Below the pieces are notes generated by a model. It saw only the letters and a list, made by a program, of their open reading frames with translations, did not search any database and was not told the DNA's origin. Made by a program: the position numbers and the translations under genes. Below, piece after piece: positions 27,801 through 35,923 of a DNA stretch of 64,000 nucleotides. The DNA is from Polydactylus sextarius (Eukaryota; Chordata; Actinopteri; Polynemidae): positions 13,980,629-14,044,628 of the forward strand of contig CM028910.1 in assembly GCA_016801845.1 (NCBI GenBank), written 5' to 3'. Numbering within the stretch: the first letter of the stretch is position 1; every line of letters starts with the position of its first letter.

Positions 27801-30800
27801 GGCTGGCCACCGCGCTGCAGAAACTGGAGGAGGCTGAGAAGGCTGCAGATGAGAGCGAGAGGTCATTAAACCAGCATCAATCTGATATTCATTGAGACAC
27901 CTGCATTTTATTTATTTCTTGTAGTCTAGACTGCCGTTATGTTCTATGTGTTATGTTTTACACATTTTATTATCAAGCCCCTGACTCTCCCAAAATAAAT
28001 GATCTCAGAGTTTAAACTTAAGTTTAAGTTTGTGTTTCTTGTCTTCTCAGAGGGATGAAGGTGATTGAAAACCGAGCGATGAAGGACGAGGAGAAGATGG
28101 AGATTCAGGAGATGCAGCTGAAGGAGGCCAAACACATTGCAGAGGAGGCTGACCGTAAATATGAGGAGGTGAGCTGGGACGCATTCCCCTACTTAGGCAT
28201 GTTTAGTCTTTCATATGACTGACTTCTGTTGTAAAAAAAAAAAAAAAAAAAAAAAAATGTCACCCCTCACATTTTGATGATTTTCCTCCCAGGTGGCTCG
28301 TAAGCTGGTGATCCTGGAGGGAGAACTGAGAGAGCTGAGGAGAGGGCCGAGGTCTCAGAATGGTAAAATCAATGAACACTCAAATGCATAAATACATATA
28401 AACACACCTATAATGCACACTTGTCCTCATGCGTTTGTCTTTTGTTAAAATCAAGTCTGTGTCAATGTTTAACTCTGCAGTAAAGCCAGTGACCTTGAGG
28501 AAGAGCTGAAAAATGTGACCAACAACCTGAAGTCCTTAGAAGCCCAGTCTGAGAAGGTGAGTGTGTCATGTGACATGTGAAGGAAGTGAATGACTGGTGA
28601 TGACTTAACTTCCTAATCTAGACACATCGTCACCTTTAACTAGTCATATCTATTTTTTTATGGTCACTCCTGAAGGAAAATGCAGCAGTCTGTAATTAAA
28701 AGTCCTTTTTTGTAATTGTTCAAGATAAGCTCTATGCCAAGCCCATGTGTAAGAATCACTATGATGTTTAACCACTTGTTTACTAACTTAAGTTGCATTC
28801 ACTGACTCTTTGACAGTTTTTGACTTCCCCAAAACCAATGCCTCTATTTAGTTTTGCATCGATACTAAAACAAAAGACAGACACAAACACTGGAGCTGCC
28901 TCTGCTCTCCTTCACAAACACACACAAACATCCTAAATATATACAACAGAATAAACTCAATAAACACCAGGTACTACACCCAGCACATAGTCATCTCCAC
29001 TTCGCTGTAGCCCGTCATTTTGGGCTGTTCTCGTGGCTCAGTGGACAGTGATTTGAGTGATTGTGGAGGGATACCACATCGCCAAAGTATTGTTTCAAAC
29101 TATCTTCATTATAATTGTGTATCATCGGGCCATACTTACAAACTAAACCTATTATTTTCTGCTCTGGGTTGTTTAGATTAAAAACCTGAACGTTGTGTAA
29201 TGTGGAGCTGTTTAGAAATATGTTTGTGAAGTACATGACAAATTAGCGACTGGCTCTGTTTCTTTTATATTTCATTTTATTGGCCGTATAAGGTGTTTTA
29301 TCACATGTGAACCAGCAGCTAGTGGAGACCTGCACTGCATTCTTCCTGTTTGCTGCATTCCTCTCCAGGCACAGACAGGCAACATGACAGCCTGCCAGAC
29401 TTACCACATGACTGCTCTCTGTCAGCGGTCCATGTCTTTGCTTTATTCGGTCAGGTCTGACACGGTTGGCATCACAGCTTAGTTTTGTTCCCAGGCCAGA
29501 CCTATACCTAGCCTCTTTTTTTTTTTTTTTTTTAAACATATCACTCCTTAAAGGGAGCAGTTCTACATAACTCAGAAAACAATTACAAACGTTGGGTGAT
29601 GATGCATGATTGCTGAAAAGTATGTTTGTATTTATGCCACATTTAACACAAACTGCATCTGCTTCTGTCTGCCAACAGTACTCAGAAAAAGAAGACAAGT
29701 ACGAGGAGGAGATCAAAGTCCTGACTGACAAACTGAAGGAGGTGAGATCTGAACTGTACTATCCCCAGTAAAACTCCCTCTGATGGCTTTAGTTTACACT
29801 TTCTGAGCATATAATGTACGTTTAGGGGTAAAACGAATAAGCAGTGTCACATAAAAAAATAATTATATTAAAATAGGACGTTATAATAGTGTAGTGGTTT
29901 CTTGGTTAAAACAGGATCCTCATTTCATATCCTGTCCATACACTCGCCATCTTCCTTTGCTGTATACATAGTTTAAAAAAGGAGAAATGCTACCTTCTGG
30001 CAAGCCCAGTTTCTGTGACACACTTCAGATTGGCTATTTTTGTCGCTTAACCGATAATTTTAGCTGCTCGTTATTCATTTTATCAGGTTAGTGTATGCAT
30101 GAATGTGAGACCTCAACGTAAACATGTTACAGTTAAAGTACAGAAAGCTGCTCCTGTGCAAATCTGTTCACTATTGTGATATTTGCATGTTGTATTCATT
30201 AGTAAGAGCTTGTTATCATACCATACTGTGTTTGTATTCCTGTCAGGCTGAAACCCGTGCAGAGTTTGCAGAGAGGACAGTGGCCAAACTGGAAAAATCC
30301 ATTGATGACCTGGAAGGTATGAGACTGATGCTACTCATGATTAAAAAAAAAAAAAGTAATGGATTTACTCCACGTTACACCAAACTGTACTGTTTTTTCC
30401 TACATGACACAAAAACAAATACCCATAAGTCATAAGTCCAGTGTCATTCAACTACGAGAAGTGTTTGCCGATGTGCCAAATGTAGAAAGTCTGGCATAGT
30501 TTCCTTTAGGCCAGAGGCTACGTACAATCATAAGTGAGCCAACACCTTTTTCCACAAATGCACAATGATATACATTTGACATAGATCCCAGACGGAGCGT
30601 CCTATTTCAGCACCACTGGAAATATTTTCTGTGGAGAGGAAAAGGGTTCCTTGCCAAATGTATGAAAAGTTCTTACCTAAGAAAAACTATTAACAGGCCA
30701 TTATTTCTGAAGGACGTCTACCCCACATTGCAGAGAGGACAGAATGTGCTCAGATGTTTTTTCTACATTATTTAGCCGTTGAATCGCAGGCGGCTCAGTT

Positions 30801-31138
30801 CTTGAGTTTAGTTTTATGAGACAAAGCTCACCCAGCAGAAGAGTTACATATGCATCGTTCTTTCTTCCGAGCAGTTTCTGTACCTTTAAAAAGCCTGACC
30901 TATTTTTTTTTCTTCTCCTTCCTCCCTCTGCTCTTTGCCTCTATTTGTCTCTTATTCTTGTCCTGCTTTTGGCTTGTCTGTGTGTGTGTGTGTGTGTGTG
31001 TGTCGCTGCTGTCCTTGAAACCTGCCTGTGCGTCTTGTCCACCTCTGTCCTGCAGATGAGTTGTATGCTCAGAAGCTGAAGTACAAGGCCATTAGTGAGG
31101 AGCTGGACCATGCTCTCAATGACATGACATCTCTGTAG
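11936..31138 (+). CDS. tpm4: Tropomyosin 4, long muscle-type isoform (exons 1a-2-3-4-5-6-7-8-9a)
   Basis: Tropomyosin is a parallel coiled-coil dimer that lies along actin filaments; the long 1a...9a form is the striated-muscle type that works with troponin. CDS exons: 11936-12049, 13821-13946, 27728-27861, 28051-28168, 28293-28362, 28481-28556, 29679-29741, 30247-30316, 31056-31138. Sizes (114, 126, 134, 118, 70, 76, 63, 70, 83 nt) equal the family pattern except exon 5, which should be 71 nt. With 71 nt the product would be 284 aa, the exact family length. As printed, the frame shifts in exon 5 and hits TGA in exon 6. The product is heptad-repeat helix throughout, starting MEAIKKKMQML. TPM4 rather than TPM1 or TPM3 is argued by the neighbours rab8a and hsh2d; whether it is teleost tpm4a or tpm4b is unresolved. 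Confidence 0.9.
13311..13366. repeat. Composite CT-TG-AG microsatellite
   Basis: CT units pass into TG units and then AG units, in the intron between exons 1a and 2. The CT and AG ends are complementary and flank the TG core, so the repeat can fold on itself. Confidence 0.9.
13821..13946 (+). CDS. tpm4: tpm4 exon 2
   Basis: Encodes 42 residues, LEEELVDLQKKMKQTEDELD and on to SEKKAAD, between a TTGTAG acceptor and a GTGAGT donor, phase 0. There is only one exon 2 version; no second, mutually exclusive exon 2 is seen between 12050 and 13820. Confidence 0.93.
14341..14421. repeat. CA microsatellite, about 40 units
   Basis: Uninterrupted CA run of about 81 bp in the tpm4 intron downstream of exon 2. 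Confidence 0.95.
17985..18190 (+). mobile_element. Degenerate tRNA-derived SINE copy
   Basis: The head reads GGTGGCAGTACAGAGGGTAAT and then GGTCCTGGGTTTGAAC, resembling the A and B boxes of the abundant fish SINE whose consensus has 'tcctgggttcgaatcc'. It is followed by a CCACAGTCC block and ends in GATGGATGG simple repeat, as such copies commonly do. It sits in the tpm4 intron between exons 2 and 1b. Identification is from recalled family features, not from a search. Confidence 0.6.
18191..18259. repeat. Composite TA-TG microsatellite
   Basis: TA units followed by TG units, directly at the 3' end of the SINE-like copy, which suggests growth from the element's tail. Confidence 0.92.
18726..18800. 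repeat. 75-bp alternating purine-pyrimidine tract (CG and CA units)
   Basis: A run with no break in purine-pyrimidine alternation: ACATG, then about four CG units, CACATG, then about 28 CA units. It ends one base before a GC box at the non-muscle tpm4 promoter. CG-rich alternating DNA is the best Z-DNA former. Confidence 0.85.
18802..19299 (+). promoter_or_regulatory. Internal tpm4 promoter and 5' UTR of exon 1b
   Basis: The 500 bp before the exon 1b ATG begins with GCCCCGCCC (a GC box at 18802-18810), then a pyrimidine-rich, CpG-containing stretch (CCTCCTCCGG, GCGCTCTCTC) unlike the AT-rich surroundings. A TATA-like TTATATAA lies at 19045-19052. Non-muscle tropomyosins are known to use such an internal promoter just 5' of exon 1b. 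The exact start site is not determinable. Confidence 0.5.
19300..19431 (+). CDS. tpm4: tpm4 exon 1b (non-muscle N-terminus)
   Basis: Encodes 44 residues from MAGMNSLDAVKRKIQCLQQQ to ERELREK, then donor GTGAGA, phase 0 to join exon 3 (AEGDVAAL). The start AACAATGG is a good context, and the MAG start is the hallmark of short tropomyosins. Confidence 0.93.
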
Positions 31139-32068
31139 ATGCTCTGACATCTCTGTTTCTCTCCCTTTTTCTCTTCCTGTCTTTTCTCTGAATATTTGGC
31201 CTCATCATCATCGTTCTCTCTGGATTATATGTGCCTTCTGCTCATTTCCCTATGCAAAAAAAAAAAAAAAAGATTAAAAACGCATTTTCTTTCCTACTTT
31301 TCAGCTTAAGTCTCTGTTCTTGATATTCATTTTTCTTGCATTAACCTTGGTATAAAATAGAACTGTTAAATATTTAACCTTTGGCCTCAGCTACATACTT
31401 AGTTTATTATTTTTCATTATTTTTGTAAGTAGGCAATCAACAGTATGATTTGCACATTTTGCTGTTACTGTTCATTGTTCATCTGATTATCAGTTATACA
31501 AGGTGAGCTCCTCTGGTGAGATTTATTTTGGTTTTGGTGTGAATTAATACACTTTACAATCCCCTTTGACCCACTGGTTGAAAATCAAACTTCTTTTTGA
31601 TAGTTTCTGACATTACATAGCCACGTGTTAATGGAGTATGCACCATTGATTATACACAACAACATTTAACACAATAGATGATTTAACAGTGTTGCACACC
31701 AGCCCTCTTTATAGTCTGTGTAACTGGATTAAGTGTAAGCAGTTGATGCATGGAAGTGTCTGTGGTGTGGCTGAATTTTACTTTGCATGTGGCACAATTT
31801 AACCAAAGTAGTTATGCAAATATGTCTGTCCAGTAAAACGGTGCAGTGTGCAGTTTTTCAACAGGTGCTGTTTGACAAAGCTCTAGAGGAGAATGATTTT
31901 AACATGACGTTACATGAGTGAAAGCGGGATCATACTCTGATGGTCGAGTGTTCACCGTGCGTCTCTTTTCTTTCTTCCTCTTCAGAGAAATTATCACATG
32001 CCAAAGAGGAGAATCTGGGCATGCACCAAGTCCTGGACCAGACCCTGCAGGAACTGAACAGCTTATAA
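19300..32068 (+). CDS. tpm4: Tropomyosin 4, short non-muscle isoform (exons 1b-3-4-5-6-7-8-9d)
   Basis: Low-molecular-weight cytoskeletal tropomyosin from an internal promoter. CDS exons: 19300-19431, then common exons 3-8 (27728-27861, 28051-28168, 28293-28362, 28481-28556, 29679-29741, 30247-30316), and last exon 31986-32068. If exon 5 were 71 nt the product would be 248 aa, the length of the mammalian TPM4 short form. It starts MAGMNSLDAVKRKIQ and ends LDQTLQELNSL, both typical of exon 1b and exon 9d. The missing base in exon 5 breaks this isoform too. Pairing of 1b with 9d is inferred from the family; other exon combinations are possible. Confidence 0.88.
19432..27727. other. tpm4 intron between exon 1b and exon 3
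   Basis: About 8.3 kb with no supported gene. It contains a 17-bp tandem duplication at about 21315-21348 (two ATGCTAATCC copies), another near 24532-24565 (AGTAGCTTGATAA twice) and short TG runs. Open frames here are under 100 codons and lack family features. Confidence 0.7.
27728..27861 (+). CDS. tpm4: tpm4 exon 3
   Basis: 134 nt, first common exon, encoding AEGDVAALNRRIQLVEEELD through AADESER; acceptor TTCTCAG, donor GTCATT (a weak donor). Ends with two bases of an Arg codon. Confidence 0.94.
28051..28168 (+). CDS. tpm4: tpm4 exon 4
   Basis: 118 nt, encoding RGMKVIENRAMKDEEKMEIQ through ADRKYEE. Acceptor TTCTCAG, donor GTGAGC. Residues are nearly identical to other vertebrate tropomyosins. 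Confidence 0.94.
28293..28362 (+). CDS. tpm4: tpm4 exon 5, one base short (frameshift)
   Basis: Starts VARKLVILEGEL as expected, then reads RELRRGPRSQN instead of the family's E-R-A-E-E-R-A-E-V-S-E. Inserting one G after GAACTG (about 28326-28328) restores the family reading and gives the universal 71-nt length. The acceptor CCTCCCAG and donor GTAAAA are intact. Reading on as printed meets TGA in exon 6. Exons 6-9 stay conserved in the right frame, so either this is a sequencing or assembly error or the lesion is recent. Confidence 0.9.
28481..28556 (+). CDS. tpm4: tpm4 exon 6
   Basis: 76 nt; in the family frame it encodes CKASDLEEELKNVTNNLKSL and then EAQSEK. Acceptor CTCTGCAG, donor GTGAGT. 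Only one exon 6 version is visible. Confidence 0.93.
29679..29741 (+). CDS. tpm4: tpm4 exon 7
   Basis: 63 nt encoding YSEKEDKYEEEIKVLTDKLK and E; acceptor CAACAG, donor GTGAGA. Confidence 0.94.
30247..30316 (+). CDS. tpm4: tpm4 exon 8
   Basis: 70 nt encoding AETRAEFAERTVAKLEKSID and DLE; acceptor TGTCAG, donor GTATGA. Ends with one base of the codon shared with either last exon. Confidence 0.94.
31056..31138 (+). CDS. tpm4: tpm4 exon 9a (muscle C-terminus)
   Basis: Encodes DELYAQKLKYKAISEELDHA then LNDMTSL and TAG. This is the striated-muscle C-terminal exon that forms the head-to-tail overlap and binds troponin T. The last residue is Leu where most family members have Ile. The stop region is duplicated: TGACATCTCTGT at 31125 recurs at 31145. 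Confidence 0.93.
31986..32068 (+). CDS. tpm4: tpm4 exon 9d (non-muscle C-terminus)
   Basis: Encodes EKLSHAKEENLGMHQVLDQT then LQELNSL and TAA, the cytoskeletal C-terminal exon; acceptor CTCTTCAG after a pyrimidine-rich run. It is 83 nt like exon 9a, and both begin in the same phase, as expected for alternative last exons. Confidence 0.93.
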
Positions 32069-33380
32069 ACACACAGAGAGGAAACTGGAGAGGATGAGAT
32101 CACATAACATTCCATTAAATGTTCAACTCCATTCCACGTATCGAGCTCTAAAGTCTTTATCCTCCCGCGTAAAGGGGGGACTAACTTAATGCTTGTCCCT
32201 CAATTTTATTTTATTTTATTTTTTTCCTAAGGCACAACATTGTTTTTTTTTTTTCTCTTTTTTTTTTTTTAATGGGGAAGTCATTTTAAACACATTGCAT
32301 TTTTTTTTATTTTATTCTCCAGCTGTGATTGCAAATTTTGTTCTCCATAAATATTTTTTGACCACTCATTAAGAACTGGCAATTATTTTTTACCCAAAGA
32401 AATCACAGATTTTGGTCACTCAACCACTTCTGGCTTCATTTTACATTTTATGTGCACATACATTAAGCCTCTCTTTGATTATATTAATACATAGGCTACA
32501 GATGGTATTGGGTTTATCTCTCAAGGTGCCACCCAGTGGTGATATGAAGTGAGTCAACAAGTTGTTTCTCCTGATCGTGTTGTAACATCATTAGAGGTTA
32601 AAGGTAAAAGGATGTTCACCCCTAAATATGCCTCTGACAGCGAGAAGGTCAAACGGACAGGTGACCTTTAGGAAAGTTCAGTTCATAAATAAATGAGTTG
32701 AGACAGACACTGCTCAGTCACAATACGCTTCTTTGCATTTAACTTCAAAATTACACCTTCTTTGCTTGATTATCCTGAAGTCTACATCTTGATCATCAGC
32801 ATCATTTTTTTCTTTTACTCTCTTATTGGTGTAGGAATCTGCAGAAACTGAGATCTGTGCATGTGCAGTGTCTGAGCCGTGAACATTGAACCTGTTGTAC
32901 CTTAAAACTGATCATCAACACCTTCTTCTGCATCGTTGCTAACAATACGCCACAATGTAGCCAATATTTACTAGATTTACAATATATTGTATTACATGAG
33001 CGAGGTAAACCCCAAACCACTGGAAGCTCAGATAAGTTCTGTCAACCATGGATACTTATTGTATATAGTAGAATAATGTTAGGTATGTGAGAAGTTGTAT
33101 TGTTTTTTTTTTTTTTTTTTTTTTTGTTTTTGGGAGGGGGGGTGTTTCATTTACACCACTTCTTTTTGCCAGGGGAACTCTCAAGACCAAAGAACACACA
33201 TAAGACAGACAATAAATTCTTAAAATGTTTTATTTTTTGTTTGTGATGGTCGTCATGGTTTCATCCAGTGCCAGAGCCGTGAAAAGCGCCTCACATTTAA
33301 CCGAGGCCATATTTTGAAATATTTCATTCACCACCCCCTTTTTTTGTCAACCTAATAAATGTTTTACAGAAATTGTGACT
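32069..33380 (+). other. tpm4: tpm4 3' UTR region
   Basis: AT-rich with long T runs (near 32240 and 33102). AATAAA signals at 33211-33216 and 33354-33359 are candidates for the end of the exon 9d transcript. The end overlaps the expected 3' UTR of the minus-strand rps27-like gene. Confidence 0.5.
33228..33233 (-). terminator. Candidate poly(A) signal of the minus-strand rps27-like gene
   Basis: TTTATT on the plus strand is AATAAA on the minus strand, 436 bp past the rps27-like stop codon. It lies between the two candidate tpm4 signals, so the 3' ends would overlap. Confidence 0.3.
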
Positions 33381-33668
33381 CCTTCTGATTTTTTTTGTGC
33401 AGTTGGATTATTACATAATCATCACAGCTACTCTACATCATACTCTACAAGTGCTTCATCACATCTTTACTCACATAGCTAGTTTTCCCTGATCTTTCCC
33501 ATTCCACCCGCAAGGGGGGGCTTAAATCTCATTCCACATTATCAAGATGCAGATGGTGGTGATTTTCCAACAAAGCACAAGCTTTGGATGGTATAACCCA
33601 CAGAGTGAGACTCATTTATACACGGTCCTTACTGCTGTCCATCATGGATCATATAGGTACATTTCTGC

Positions 33669-34544
33669 TCAGGAGTATTTCCGCCTGAAGGAGCAGCCTA
33701 GAAAGATAAAAATGCAAAAATAAGTATCTCAACACCGAGCTGGACTCACTCATTCATAAGTAGGAGAATTAACAGTAGTTACTTTTATTTAAAATATCAG
33801 TTTGGGGCATTTTCTCACCAGCAGTTAGTCTGCATTTCCCCCCTCGTGGTTGACACAGGATTAAAGAGCAGTTTGTACAAGGTACCACAGTCTGGGCATG
33901 GCTGAAGATGGTGGTTATCCTGTAGCAGCCTGGGGAGTATTTAAAGAGAACAAACCACATTTAAGAACATACTTTAACCAAAAAATACAATATATAATCT
34001 GATGAAATAAAGAGCCCTTACCCATGCATTTAACATCCATGAAGTAGGAGTTGGGGCTCTGAACCAGCCTCTTCTTCTTGTGTCTCCTCCCCTCCTCTGA
34101 GAAGCTGGGGTGCATCAGATCCTTCGCCAACTGTCATGGAGACACAGCATTTGCCATTTTTATGTGTTTGATAAACTTATTTTCTCTCCATGTTCTTCAC
34201 TGAATGACGAAGCAAACATATGTTTTGTATATTACTCTACTGCTCTCTAGAGTCTGAGGGAGGAACTGCTAGTTGGAGCAAACAGACATGTCCAGACATC
34301 TTCCCCGACAAGCAAACATGAGCAATGAAAACACACACATGTACTAACACACAGTCATGCAGGACACCCCATGTATAAACTAATATTATATATTGATCTA
34401 TCAGTTTCTATAATGCATTAGGTTTTATAACATTATTTAACAGTATATAACAGTTTTCTGTCAAACACAACAACAAATCTTATTTCAGCCAGAAAAACAA
34501 CAACTGTATAACATATAAATATTAAACTATTAACTTACAGACAT
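33669..34544 (-). CDS. rps27-like: RPS27-type ribosomal protein (eS27), divergent paralogue
   Basis: eS27 is a small-subunit ribosomal protein with a C4 zinc finger. Minus-strand exons in transcript order: 34544-34539 (ATG TCT, donor GTAAGT), 34130-34022, 33929-33819, 33697-33669 (ends RRKYS and TGA). Together 255 nt, 84 aa, the exact family length, with the family's two-codon first coding exon. The segment HKKKRLVQSPNSYFMDVKC is unchanged from the family. Zinc ligands C37, C40, C56 and C59 are present. Unusual: Met38 where the family has Pro, the TNC finger knuckle, an extra Cys71, and RKYS instead of RKQH at the end; about 19 of 84 positions differ from human. All splice sites are canonical, so it is not a retrocopy. 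No clear pyrimidine start tract is seen upstream. It lies between tpm4 and rab8a, opposite in strand. Confidence 0.9.
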
Positions 34545-35332
34545 CGTTGCTCAGATCACTTAGAGATGACGTTCAAGTCAAATAAAATCAAAGTAGAATC
34601 AAGTGTTCAAAGGTGCTCCTCTCTAAACGGACCTGTGGTTTGTTGCTGTTTCTGGTGATGAGTGGTTCAGTACCTAGGAGACCGAGGGGGTGGGGTCTGT
34701 GTCGTTAGAGGAGGTGCATCACATAACACTGACTGAGCTGAAATAATAATCACGTTTATAAACTGTAAAAAAAAAAAAAGACCTAGGTAAAAGACTTAAA
34801 AGACCTCAAATCCATGTCATCCACAAACACGTATTGATCAACATGTACAATATGAGCTATGACAGATCAGCCATCGTCTTGTGAGTAACTGTCTTATTTA
34901 GATTTATTTGGAAATATTTGTTATAATTACATTTGTATTTTTTTTATATTACTGTTACTTATTTTGTATCTATTCATATTTACTCTGTAGTGGCACCTGG
35001 ATTCCTTATCATGGGAATTATTAAATTAATATCTAATCCTTGTTAAAAAAATAAAGCTTCAATATGGACCTTAACTGTTTCAGTTTATAATGACCTCATT
35101 TGTCTTGTCTGTTTCAGTGTTTTGCTTCAAGGGATTTAAACACAAAAATCTTTTTTCCCATCATATTGTATTTATAGTGTATAGTGTATTTGCTCATGTA
35201 TTTTTAATGACAAAACTGTCAGTCATTGCCTTTCATAATTGATTGGAAGGCCAACTGAAAAAATATTTAAATGTGAATTTTATTTGTCTGAATATGTTGA
35301 ATGAAGTATTATGAAATAAATATTATATATAT

Positions 35333-35406
<74 letters not shown>

Positions 35407-35700
35407 GAAACTAGCATGGTTATACTTGAGAAACTTAATAAATTATGTAAAAATATTTCCCTGCTGTCAGAACTGTTGTCATATATGTTTAGGTGACTGG
35501 CTTCCGGTTGTCTGGGGGAAATAATGAACTTACCTTGTATAATAGATGATCATTAGAGGCCCAACAAGTGATGGGTGTAGGCACAGAAAAACTGAAAGAG
35601 AAACTTTTTTTGAAAGAGGCTCCAAATATGATATTTAATAACTGTGTGACACATTCAGGAGCCTAATATAGTCACTGACTTCAGCCTGGCCTGAGTCAGT
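34545..35700. other. Spacer between the rps27-like gene and the rab8a promoter
   Basis: About 1.1 kb, AT-rich, with no exon. It holds the rps27-like promoter, which has no recognisable core motif, and an AC/AT microsatellite. A minus-strand AACGTCATC (half CRE-like) lies about 30 bp upstream of the rps27-like start. Confidence 0.6.
35333..35401. repeat. Composite AC-AT microsatellite
   Basis: AC units followed by about 24 AT units; the AT part is self-complementary. Confidence 0.93.
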
Positions 35701-35739
35701 CAAACATCCACCTTTTGCTAACGGAAGTGTCCACTTTGT

Positions 35740-35923
35740 CGGGGGCTCTTTGTCCGGTTGACCTTAGGCATTAAATCGAGCACACCCACCGGGCGGACGA
35801 CGGACTTCCGGAGCCACGACGGCAGAGAAGAGTGGCAGTCGATTTGTCCACACGGCAGCGGCGCAGTGACGTCTGTGTCTCTACACCGGGCGGGATATCC
35901 GCAGTAGAGAGCTAGCTAATAAC
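35740..35923 (+). promoter_or_regulatory. rab8a: rab8a promoter and 5' UTR
   Basis: A local CpG-rich stretch in AT-rich DNA, ending at the rab8a ATG. It includes ACTTCCGG (35804-35811, ETS-type site) and a GTGACGTC half-CRE near 35867. No TATA box, as expected for a housekeeping Rab gene. Confidence 0.55.

Noticed and set aside
28557..29678. Alternative tpm4 exon 6
   Set aside because: No second 76-nt exon with tropomyosin heptads is present in this intron.
29243..29731. 162-codon open frame on the minus strand
   Set aside because: It runs antisense across tpm4 exon 7 and a long poly(T) tract (KKKKKK run); a shadow frame.
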